Origin: Heracleum sosnowskyi
Taxonomy: Eukaryota > Streptophyta > Magnoliopsida > Apiales > Apiaceae
Length of the DNA stretch: 64,000 bases
Reading direction: 5' to 3'
Assembly (NCBI GenBank): GCA_030848705.1
Contig: CM061243.1
Coordinates: forward strand, 100,624,436-100,688,435
Position numbers and translations under genes: made by a program. The notes below the pieces were generated by a model. That model searched no databases. It was not told the origin of the DNA and was given only the letters and a program-made list of their open reading frames with translations. Positions 33,267 through 43,316 of the stretch are shown here, in pieces (the first letter of the stretch is position 1; every line of letters begins with the position of its first letter).

Positions 33267-36239
33267 ATGGCAAACACCCGAAGAACAACTCGAGCTTCTG
33301 AAGAACTTCCTATCACCTCCGGGGTTGATACTCACGGAAGTCAACCACCACCAGTTACTAGTACTGAAGGGACGAATATCCCCACCAACACTCAAGGATC
33401 AGAGATCCCAATTGAAGGGACGAATCCCCTGCAAGTGGTCATTCATGGATCTAATTCACAAGAGACCAATCACCAGCAAGCAATCACAACCTCCCCACTA
33501 CTCATGAGTGCCCCGAGGGGCCTTCAACTACACACTACTGATCTCCCTCAATATGTGAATCATACCCTGGGGATGCCTACCCATACCAGGCCCCCTCGAC
33601 CCCCGGTGGGCGGTAGTGGAACCACTCTGGTACACCATGAGGCTTACGTGCCCCCTTACGTCCAAGGTTTGGAACCCCTGAACCGACAGACCCAAACTCT
33701 TCAAATGTTTCGAGACGATTTCTCTGGACCTTACACTGAGGATGAAAATTATAATACTGATGATGACTATCCCCCGCGAAGGAGACGTTCTGCAAACAAG
33801 GAGCCAACCACTCAGGAAAGGATTGCAGCCCATGAGGCAGAGGTTGCAAAACTCAAAAAGAAGTTAGAGGAGGAAGAGGCTGCAAGAGCAGCCGGGAAGA
33901 CTCCGGTAATTAATCTGGATCCTACTCCTCCGAGATCCAGAAGGGTTGAAATCCCAAGAGGAGATCCTACTGTATTGTTGCCCCTAGGAGATCCTGACGA
34001 TCCTACACCACCCTTCACACAAGAGATAATGAAAGCCACTATATCCAGGAAGTTTAAAATGCCAACCATCAAAGCTTATGATGGAACGGGTGATCCCGCA
34101 AATCATGTAAGAACCTTCTCAAATGCACTGCTGTTGCAGCCTGCCAATGACGCTGCAAAGTGTAGGGCGTTCCCACAAACTCTAGCGGGTATGGCTCAAC
34201 GTTGGTATAGTCGCCTTCCGCCCAATTCTATTGGATCCTTCAAAGAGCTGAGTAAGGCATTCATCAATCAATTTGTTAGTGGGAAGATACATGAGAAAAG
34301 TTCTGCCTCTCTTATGGCGATTCGACAAGGCAAGAATGAAACATTGAGAGAATACTTGAGTAGATTCACTAAGGAGGCTATAAAAGTCCCAGATTTGGAA
34401 GATAAAGTGGCTATGATAGCCCTACAGCAAGGAACTACCGATGACCACTTCAGGAGGTCTTTGGCCAAACATCCCCCCGAAAACATGTTGTCACTACAAG
34501 ATAGAGCTGGGAAATATATCAAAGCTGAGGAGAGCATGAGAAAGTACGAACCCATTGCTACTGGCAATGGAAATTCAAAAAAGAAAAAGGATGCTCCAGA
34601 ATATGATGCAAGAGAGAAGTATCCTAGGACATCAAAGGAGTCAGATTCACCACCCAAGAAAAGCAATTTTGGACCAAAGTTCACAGAATATGCAAGATTG
34701 AATACTCCCAGGAGTCAAATTCTGATGGAGATAGCTAAGGAAGAAGATATCAAATGGCTGAAACCTATGAGGGCTGATGTGTCAAAAAGAAATCAAAACC
34801 AATACTGTCGGTTTCACAAAGAAGTTGGCCACGAGACAGATGACTGCAGGCAGCTGAAAGATGAAATTGAGTTCTTGATTCGAAGAGGAAAGCTTGGTAA
34901 GTACACCAAAGATGGAAACCAGGGAAGTCAGAGAGGAAATTATGAAAGGAAAGACTACGATAGACGGGATAATGATCAAGACCGAAATCCCAAGCCCCGA
35001 GGGCCTGTCATCAATATGATATTTGGAGGACCAACTGCGGCCGGACCTTCCAGAAACTCCAGAAAAGCTTATGCCCGTGAGGTAATGACTGTGGTTGGAG
35101 AAGCACCGAAGCGTGCCAAGACTGAAGTATCTTTGAATTTTGACGATTCAGACCTCGAGGGAGTGAAATTTCCCCATGATGACCCTCTGGTCATAGTACC
35201 TGTGATTGGAAACTCAGAAACGAAGAGAGTTCTTGTTGACAATGGAGCTTCAGTGGACATCTTGTTTCATGATGCTTTCATCAAGATGGGTTACACTGAC
35301 TCTCAGCTAACACCCTCAAACATGCCCATATATGGGTTCAATGGAGTAGAATCGAAGGTAGAAGGCACGATTCAACTCCCAATGACAATGGGACAAGGTT
35401 CGAAGACATCTACTCAAATGCTGAATTTCATAGTTATTAAGGCAACTTCAACCTACAATGCAATTCTGGGAAGAACGGGACTTCATGCATTCAAGGCTGT
35501 TGCCTCGTCCTATCATTTGAAGATCAAATTCCCTACAAGGAATGGGATTGGTGAAGAAAAAGGTGATCAGAAAATGGCTAGAAGCTGTTATGTAGCCGCG
35601 TTAAGGCCTGATGGAGTTGGGGGGCAGGTTCTCCCAATTGAGGACATGGACATCAGAAACGATGAAGAAAGAAGAGGAAAGCCAGCTGAGGATCTTGTTC
35701 CCATCCCCTTGATCCCAGGAGAACCAGACAAGGTCACCTACATTGGAGCTTTACTACCTGAATCTATGAAGAGTAAGTTGACATCCTTTCTTCAAGAAAA
35801 CAGTGATGTATTTGCTTGGACAGCAGCTGATATGCCAGAGATTGATCCCCAATTGATAACCCACAAATTGAATGTGGATCCTGAAAGGAAGACAGTGAAA
35901 CAAAAGAAAAGAAATTTTGCCCCGGAAAGGCAAGAAGCTATCAAGCAAGAGGTAGAGAAACTCTTGGAAGCAGGCTTCATTGAAGAAATTCAGTTCCCTG
36001 AATGGTTGGCTAACCCAGTGATGGTCAAGAAGGCTAATGGAAAGTGGAGAATGTGTGTAGACTTCACCGACTTGAATGATGCATGTCCTAAGGATTGTTT
36101 TCCCTTACCGAGGATTGATGCTTTGATAGATGCCACTGCTGGGCACGAGATGCTAAGTTTCATGGATGGCTTCAGTGGATACAACCAAATCAAGATGCAC
36201 AAGGACGACATCTCCAAGGGGCAACATATCAAAGATTGA
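33267..36239 (+). pseudogene. gag-protease-RT(5' part) of the Tat element, truncated frame
   Basis: One open frame of 990 codons from an ATG 14 bp after the primer-binding site. The gag homology domain starts near residue 264 (MPTIKAYDGTGDPANHV), a zinc-knuckle-like YCRFHKEVGHETDDC lies near residue 513, the aspartic protease motif VDNGASVDILF near residue 657, and the RT fingers/palm start near residue 880 (WRMCVDF). The frame then hits a deletion after the HKDDISK segment (about 36219) and stops at 36237-36239. Gag and protease are intact; RT is not. As in related elements, gag and pol would normally be one polyprotein. Confidence 0.9.
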
Positions 36240-38863
36240 TGAACAAGATTTTTGAACCACTGATTGGTAAAACAATGGAAGTTTATGTGGACGACATGCT
36301 AGTCAAGAGCCTCGACAAGGCAGACCATATAAAGCATCTTCGAGAAGCATTTGAAGTGCTGAGGCACCACAAGATGATGTTAAACCCAGCGAAGTGTGCC
36401 TTCGGGGTTGGCTCAGGAAAGTTTTTAGGTCTGATGGTCTCCAAGAGGGGAATCGAAGCTAACCCCGACAAGATCAAGGCAATCCTAGACATGGAACCAC
36501 CCAAGTCTGTTAAGGATGTGCAGAAATTGACAGGAAGAGTTGCAGCTTTGGGAAGATTCATCTCCAAGTCAGGAGAAAAATGCTTACCTTTTTTCAAAGC
36601 ACTCAAGAATGTGAAAATTTTCGAGTGGACACCTGAAAGCCAAGAAGCCTTTGAGGCCCTGAAGAAATACATGGCTGAAGCACCACTGTTGGCAAAACCA
36701 AAGCCAGGAGAAATCCTCTATTTGTACTTGGCAGTATCCGACACTGCCCTTGGAGCTGTTTTGGTAAAGGAAGAATTGAAGGTTCAGAAACCCATTTACT
36801 ATGTGAGTAAGATCCTGCATGGGGCAGAAATAAACTACTCTACCATAGAGAAGTTTGCCTTAGCTTTGATAATGACCTCAAGAAAACTACGTCCGTACTT
36901 CCAGGCGCACAAGATAGAGGTTTTGACTAATCAACCTCTAAGGAACATTCTGCACAGTCCTCAGGTTAGTGGAAGGTTGATCAAATGGGCTATTGAGTTG
37001 GGGGAATTTGATTTCAAGTATAAGCCTCGTACGGCCATTAAAGCTCAAGCACTCGCTGACTTCATGGTTGAATGTACCATTGACAACCAAGAAGTCGGGG
37101 GGCAGGAGGAAGTAGTGGAAGACAGCAAAAATGAAGACATGGTGTCCAAGGAATGTTGGGTGCTCTATTTTGATGGAGCATCAAAAACAAAATCAAGTGG
37201 AGCTGGTTTAGTGCTGCAAAGTCCTGATGGATTCGTAATAGAGTACGCACTAAAACTTGACTTCCCAACGACAAACAATGAGGCTGAGTATGAAGCTTTA
37301 ATTGCTGGCTTAGGGCTGGCTGGAGCCCTGAGGGTCAAAACTCTGAAAGTCTGTGGAGACTCAAGGTTAGTGGTTTCTCAAGTAAATGGAGAATTTGAAG
37401 CCAGAGATGAAGTCATGGCTAAGTATTTGAAACTTGTCAAAGCCATCATGACTCAGTTTGATGAATGCTATGTGGAGCACGTTCCGAGGGAGGAAAATGT
37501 GAAGGCTGATGCTTTGTCCAAGTTTGCCTCTTCTGAAATTGAAAATTATGCAGGGAGTGTATACTTCCAAGTCTTAAAAACCCCAAGCATCAACGGAAAG
37601 TTGGTAGCACCCATTGGTATTACCAGTTGTTGGATTGATCCGATCAAAGCTCATTTAGAAACTGGGTGGCTACCTAATGACATCACAGAAGCACGAAAGT
37701 TATACGTCAGAGCACTAAGGTATGCCCTAATTGAGGGAATTCTATATAAGAAATCTTTTGTTATTCCATACCTGAAGTGTTTGAGACCTCAAGAGGCAGA
37801 ATTGGCCCTGAAAGAAGTTCATGAAGGGATTTGTGGACAGCACTTGGGGGGCAGAGCTTTGGCCCATAAAGTTACTCGTCTAGGTTTCTATTGGCCAAGT
37901 ATGCTTGCTGATGCAAAAAGTTATGTGAAGAAATGTGAACGGTGCCAGAAGCATGCACCAGTGGTTAGACAACCACCTGAGATGTTGACATCCGTAAACT
38001 CACCTATCCCTTTTGCTATGTGGGGAATGGATATACTTGGGCCATTTCCAATGGCAAGTGCACAGAGAAAATTTCTGATAGTTGCAATTGACTATTTCAC
38101 TAAGTGGATTGAGGCTAAACCTTTGGCCAAGATAACCACCAAGCAAGTGATGCACTTCTTTTGGGAGAGTGTGATATGCAGATATGGAATTCCACGAATC
38201 CTGGTAACGGACAATGGAACTCAATTCAACAATGACGAGTTCAAGAAGTATTGTGACGAGAATGATATCAAGTTGCGCTTCACTTCTGTTGCCCATCCTC
38301 AGGCAAATGGGCAAGCTGAGGTTGCAAATCGAATTATCCTAGATGGACTGAAGAAAAGAGTTGAGCGCTCCAGAAACACTTGGGTAGACGAATTACTCCC
38401 CATACTTTGGGCTTACCGTACCACTTGCAAAGTCACTACCGGGGCAACTCCATTTCTATTAGCTTACGGAGCAGAAGCAGTGGTTCCTTTAGAAATTACT
38501 CATGCATCTCCTAGAGTTGAAGCTTATGAGCCAGAGGCGAATGAAGAAGGCTTGAGGCTAGCTTTAGATCTAATTGACGAAGTTAGAGATGAGGCGAATG
38601 CCAAGATAGTTGAACATCAGAAACGAGCATCTTTCTACTACAACCTAAGGGTTAAAGAGAGATTCTTTTGTCAAGGGGACTTGGTCCTTAGAAAAATTGA
38701 AGCATCTGGAGTTGGACAAAAGGGAAAGTTAGCCCCAAACTGGGAAGGGCCCTATCGGGTCAAGAATGTGTATGGACGAGGCTCATACAAACTGGAAACT
38801 ATGGAAGGGATTGAAGTGCCTAGAACTTGGCATGCTGCAAACTTGAAAGTTTATTATGTTTAA
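36236..38863 (+). pseudogene. RT(3' part)-RNase H-integrase of the Tat element, out of frame with gag
   Basis: The frame overlaps the end of the upstream one and lacks its own ATG at the junction. It contains the RT active-site motif YVDD (36283-36294), the thumb, an RNase H domain (YFDGAS near 37168, NNEAEYEAL, a GDS and a final D), and integrase with the HHCC finger (CERCQK), the DDE residues (MDILGP near 38026, TDNGTQF near 38208, QAEVANR near 38310) and a C-terminal DNA-binding part ending AANLKVYYV. About 23 codons of RT, including the conserved MPFGL block, are missing between this frame and the upstream one, so no functional polyprotein can be made. Integrase and RNase H look intact. 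Confidence 0.9.
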
Positions 38864-39176
38864 GTGTGTCCTAATTGGACTCACTATCAGGATAAGTAGA
38901 AATAAGGTCGATGAAACCAATCCAAGTTTTTAAACTTGAGGTAGAAGTAGCATACTATGTAAGGGTTATACCCATTTCTTCAATTTAAATATTCATTCAG
39001 CAATTTCAAGGATATTCTACAAAGCATGGCATCTTGATGTTTATATGGTTCAAAGTACTAATTAAGTACGCAAACATAAAACATTAAAAGACATGAAGAA
39101 AATAAATGACTTTCAATAAAGTTAAAAGTTATGCCCAAAGGCAGAATTACATAAAATAAATAAAAGCTACAGATAG

Positions 39177-41037
39177 CTATGGTTGAGCACCATCCCCTCC
39201 TTGCTCATCATCAGAAGCCTCCTCCTCACCGGACTCTTCCTCTCCAGAATCCTCCTCCTCTTCACCAGACTCCTCTTCACCGGAGCTAGATTCCTCTAAC
39301 TCTTCACCAGGCTGGGAGGCATGTTCAGGATTGAAAATCCTGTCATCCTCATCCATATCATCCACTCCAGCCAAGGCCTTCTCCAACTGATTAGGAGCAT
39401 GGGGGCTGGGGAAGTCGGAAATAGTAAGGGATCCAGGAATTCTCCTCGATACCTCAGCCAAAGCCTCATCCCATCCTTGGGTGAACTGGACGGGGAAAAG
39501 AAGATCATCATGCTGAGTAATGATCTCCTGATACTCAGCAGAATCAAAGTACTCATCAATGATGTGATCCTTCCCCTTCCTTAGCTCGACCAGCTCAGCT
39601 TGAGCCTCCAATAGCTCCTTATCCCTTCGATCCAGGGAAGCTTTAAGAGAACCAACCTCCACCTGGGCTTGATCATACTTAGCCTTGTTGGCCTCAGAAG
39701 ATGAGCGCCAGGCTTTGGCTTGAAATAAAGCCCCTTGGAAATTTGCATTACCCTACAAATAAAACACAAGTTAGAACTAATAACTTGGGGCATAAAAAAG
39801 AAAGAAAGAAAAAGAAACTTACAGCAGCAAAGGCCTGAGCACCTGCACACTCTGCCCCTTCCAGGGTGGAGTTAGAAACAAAATCCTTGTAGTCACAAGG
39901 AGTCAATGAATGGTGTGACCATTCAACAGCATGAGCAGACACCCCCACTATGGTGTCCTTTTTCCTTATCCCCCAGTTGGGGCGCCATACAGAACTCTTA
40001 GTTGAGCCCTCGACCTCATCTACCTCAGCCACATGAGGCCTCAAAATGGCAGGGCCTTTCTCGATCAACCTAGGATCTTTCAAGCAAGCCCTCTTGATCC
40101 TTGATGTCTGCCCGCCTTCTGGCTCATTCTGCTTGTTGATAAACTCAGCAGCTGCAAACAAAAGTCAAGGAAAACAATTGGTATAAGGCAATCTTGATAC
40201 AACTATAAGAAAATAAGAAAAAGAATTACCCTTTTCAGAAACTCTTGAAAGTTCCAGAGACTTAAGTAGAAACTCGTCCAGGAGCTCCCAAGCCATGGTG
40301 GCATAGTTATCCTTGGTGAGTTCAGCATAGGCAAAGGCCTCCTCCTCAGTCAGAACTATGTCACCAGGACTACCATCCGAAACTTTACTAAAAGAGCTTT
40401 GGAATAAGGTGCCCCAGTCCCCTCCATCCCAAACCAAATACATAAATTCATTTCTCCACTTGGGATTGTTGTCGGGAATGGATTTTGGGTGAAAGATGGG
40501 GGGTGTTGTGGGTCGATGATTAATATATACCCAACCCAAAGTTTTGGAATAGCTGTTTTTAAATTGAAAAATCCTTCTAAAGAGAGCAACAGAAAGAGGG
40601 AAATTGTTTTTTAAGCACAAAACAATAAAGCACATAATAAGTCTCCAAGCATTGGGAGGGAGTTGACAAGGATTGATTCCTACATCAGCTAGAAGTTCAG
40701 GAATGAAAGGATGGAATGGGAATCGAACACCTGCGGCCAGGACCCCTTTGTAAATGCAAAGAGCATTTGGGCGCCAATGGCAGGAACGATCCCCAGGTTC
40801 AGCTAGGACTAACCTATAAGGTGGCCTAATTCTATACATATTCTTGTAATTAGCAATTGCATCAGCATCATTAAATCTGTTGCTATGGTTAAATGAATCT
40901 AAATGCGACACTGAGGGATATACATCACTACGTTCTAATATCATATCTTGCAAAGACATAGTGGGAGAACGAATGATGATACCTCTTTTGGACGCTTGAT
41001 TCATTTTCTGAAGACGGCTAGCAGAACGATCGGCCAT
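39177..41037 (-). CDS. Spliced antisense gene inside the Tat element (gypsy-type 'Transposase_28'-like)
   Basis: Three minus-strand exons join in frame: 41037-40230, 40151-39823 and 39752-39177, with GT-AG introns of 78 and 70 bp, encoding 570 aa (575 if the ATG at 41052 is used). The first exon holds a segment (VLAAGVRFPFHPFIPELLAD...INPCQLPPNAWRLI) matching the plant family Pfam calls 'putative gypsy type transposon' (PF04195). The end has a coiled-coil-like stretch (LKASLDRRDKELLEAQAELV) and a long acidic tail of EESGEEE repeats. It is transcribed opposite to pol, from a TATA box at 41267-41261. Antisense extra ORFs are known in Retand/Tat elements, and their function is unknown. All splice sites and the frame are intact, although pol is broken. 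Confidence 0.82.
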
Positions 41038-41260
41038 TCTTAAAATCTTCAACTAAAACTCAGGAAATCTTCTTGGGAAGAATGATCAAACCCAGAAACC
41101 TTCTTGGGAGGGAGATTGGAACCCAGAAATATAAGAACACCGCCACAAAAACTCGTCGGAAATCGCCTGACTACGGAGAAAAAGAGAGAAAGACAGTGAG
41201 GTTTAAGGAAAGAAATTTTTGGAAAGATTCAAGTGGGAAGTAAGAAGTGAAACCTCACTC

Positions 41261-41267
41261 TTTTATA
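41261..41267 (-). promoter_or_regulatory. TATA box for the antisense gene
   Basis: TATAAAA on the minus strand, about 225 bp upstream of the ATG at 41037. A start site near 41230 would give a leader of about 190 nt. Confidence 0.5.
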
Positions 41268-41539
41268 GGCGAGGTAACTGGAAACTCAACCGGTTAGGGA
41301 AGACTAACCGGTTGCAGCCAGTCAAAGCCCACAATTACTCTTCGGGCTTCTGAAATTAAGGCCCAAAGAATTACGAACGATAAAAGACAAGGCCCATGGC
41401 CCAAATAAAAGAAAGGTTTAAAAATTTAAAGAGAGAGCCCAAGGCCCAATATAAAATCAAGGCCCAAAAGGTTGACGGTTTCGGAAAATTCTAATTTAAA
41501 GTTTAGAAATAATTCTAAGGCAATAAAACGAATTCAAAG

Positions 41540-42430
41540 TCGAAAATGCCAAAGATCGAGATCAGGGAATTGAGTTCGAAAATAAACTGGGAAAATAGAT
41601 TGAATTATTCGACCTCGTGGCAATCTGAGGTCGAAAAAGACCTAGGATTCCTGGTCAAAGAATCTTGGTCGAAAATAGCTTGGATTCCTGGTCGAAAATT
41701 CCTGGTCGAATTCAAGCTAAAAATCAAGGTCGACATGTTCAACCTCATTCCATTTCCTAGTCGAAAATGAACTGGGAATGAGATCGAAATAATACTAATT
41801 CCTGGTCGAAAATTTGAGGTCGAAAAAGACCTAAACTTTCTGGTCGAAGTGTTCAACCTCAATACTGTTCTGATCGAAATTAAGCTATAGATCCTGCTCG
41901 AAAATGCAAAGAAGTGAGGTCGAAATTTTGAGGTCGAATTTGACCTAAAATTCCTGGTCGAAACGTTCGACCTCATTCCAATTCTGGTCGAAGTTTCTAC
42001 TCGAAAATGCATAGAGATCCTGATCGAAATTCCAGGTCGAAACAATGCAAAAACCAAGCACGAAAAATCCTATTCGAAAAATAGCTAGAATTCCTAGTCG
42101 ACCTCGCCATCCTTTCCTGGTCGATTTCGACCAGGATTCCTGCTCGAATTTACACTGCATCCTGGTCGAACAAACCTGTTCGAAAACGAACTAAAAAATG
42201 AGTTCGACACGATCGATCTGAAGACAGTTTAAGGTCGAAAAACTGAATAAAGTTTCTGGTCGAAATTACACGAGGTTGAAGTCGAAACTTTGAGCTCGAA
42301 AATATATTGTAATTCCTGGTCGATGTTGTCGACCTCGTTCCCATTCCAGGTCGAATTCGACCTCGACTCCTGGTCGAAAATGACTTGGAATCCTGGTCGA
42401 AAATGACCTGGATCCCTGGTCAAAATGACC
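41540..42430. repeat. Degenerate TCGA-rich repeat (TTCCTGGTCGAAAAT)
   Basis: Variants of CCTGGTCGAAAAT, GAGGTCGAAAAAGACCT and TTCGACCTCATTCC recur several tens of times at 15-40 bp spacing between the antisense gene promoter and the 3' LTR. Minus-strand frames here read as repetitive TRNFRSNSTS-type peptides and are a by-product. Repeats near the 3' end are common in Tat elements. Confidence 0.8.
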
Positions 42431-42532
42431 AAATTCCACGACAATTTGAGGTTGAAAAATGCCTTGAAAGATGAAAAATTTCTGGAAAAATATGAAATAA
42501 ATTTCTACTAAAATCTCGATTGATTTTCCTAG

Positions 42533-42547
42533 AAATTGGGGGGCAAA
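42533..42547 (+). other. Polypurine tract
   Basis: AAATTGGGGGGCAAA lies immediately before the TG of the 3' LTR, the position of the plus-strand primer. Confidence 0.75.
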
Positions 42548-43074
42548 TGATATGGGTTGAAATATAACCCTAGAAATAATTAATGATATATTAATTAGAC
42601 CTAGTCTGGTCAAAGAATTAGGTCCGACAAAAGGCCCGTAACCCTAATTATTTATTAATTTCGTAATTAATAAATAAGGGAAATTATCAGCTCATTAAAT
42701 GAGTCCAAAATATAATAAAATCTTCATAGAAGGATCCAGAATCCCAATCAAATAATATGATGAGTCATAACACTTATCAGATAAGGATAATACTTGCCTG
42801 CCAAGTAATATACTCCTAATCAGTTATCAATTACAAATCTTATCAGTTTAGTCTCCTAAACTTACTCTAAATACAAGGCTCCAGATGCCTATATAAGGAC
42901 CCACGTCCCTCATCCTAGAACTACGTTTTATTGACTTGATTCTCTATACAGCAGAGATACGTAGGCATCTTGTGAGGACCGATTTAGTCCCGAAACACAA
43001 GAGCAGTCATTAAAGCTTGAACGCTCATAAACCCTAGCATTTAATTTACAAGGTACGTTTTTTAATCCATAACA
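42548..43074 (+). repeat. 3' LTR
   Basis: 527 bp, TG...CA, matching 32706-33233 except for A/T near 42639, T/C near 42796, A/G near 42805, C/T near 42886 and one T fewer in the terminal T-run. Followed by the target-site duplication ACATT. Confidence 0.95.
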
Positions 43075-43316
43075 ACATTATTTTCCAAACTTTATGTATT
43101 GCGTATTGGTAGTATTTTATCTCATATTGAAGCTCCTTATTTGTATTAAAAGATCCTACATGTTTGATGTTTCTGTTAACAATCGATTTTAATTTGGACT
43201 TTTTTTTTAATTCGGTTTTTTAATTTGGTAGTCAATTTTAACCAAAATAATTAATTCGGTTCGGTAAATAACCGAAATTATTTCGGTTCTTAATTCGGTT
43301 ATAGATTTTGTTATTA

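Larger units (their letters stand above)
32706..43074 (+). mobile_element. Full-length Ty3/gypsy Tat-lineage LTR retrotransposon (10.4 kb)
   Basis: Perfect 5-bp duplication ACATT at 32701-32705 and 43075-43079. LTRs are 528 and 527 bp, TG...CA, differing at four positions and one T-run indel. The element contains a primer-binding site, gag-pol, an antisense gene between pol and the 3' LTR, a TCGA-rich repeat zone and a polypurine tract. Domain order gag-PR-RT-RNaseH-INT and the DNGAS protease motif fit Tat elements (Retand-like), in which extra open reading frames, sometimes antisense, are known. Pol is broken in RT. At a rate of 1.3e-8 substitutions per site per year the LTR divergence would mean roughly 0.3 million years. 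Confidence 0.95.

Noticed and set aside
33528..34684. Minus-strand frames opposite gag
   Set aside because: Shadows of the gag-pol coding frame; no domain, start context or splice signals.
41540..42430. CRISPR-like array
   Set aside because: Units are degenerate, spacing is irregular and the host is a plant retrotransposon; no unique spacers between identical repeats.
41605..42613. Several overlapping minus-strand frames of 60-150 codons
   Set aside because: They encode repetitive TRNFRSNSTS-like peptides in more than one frame, which reflects the TCGA-rich DNA repeat rather than a protein.
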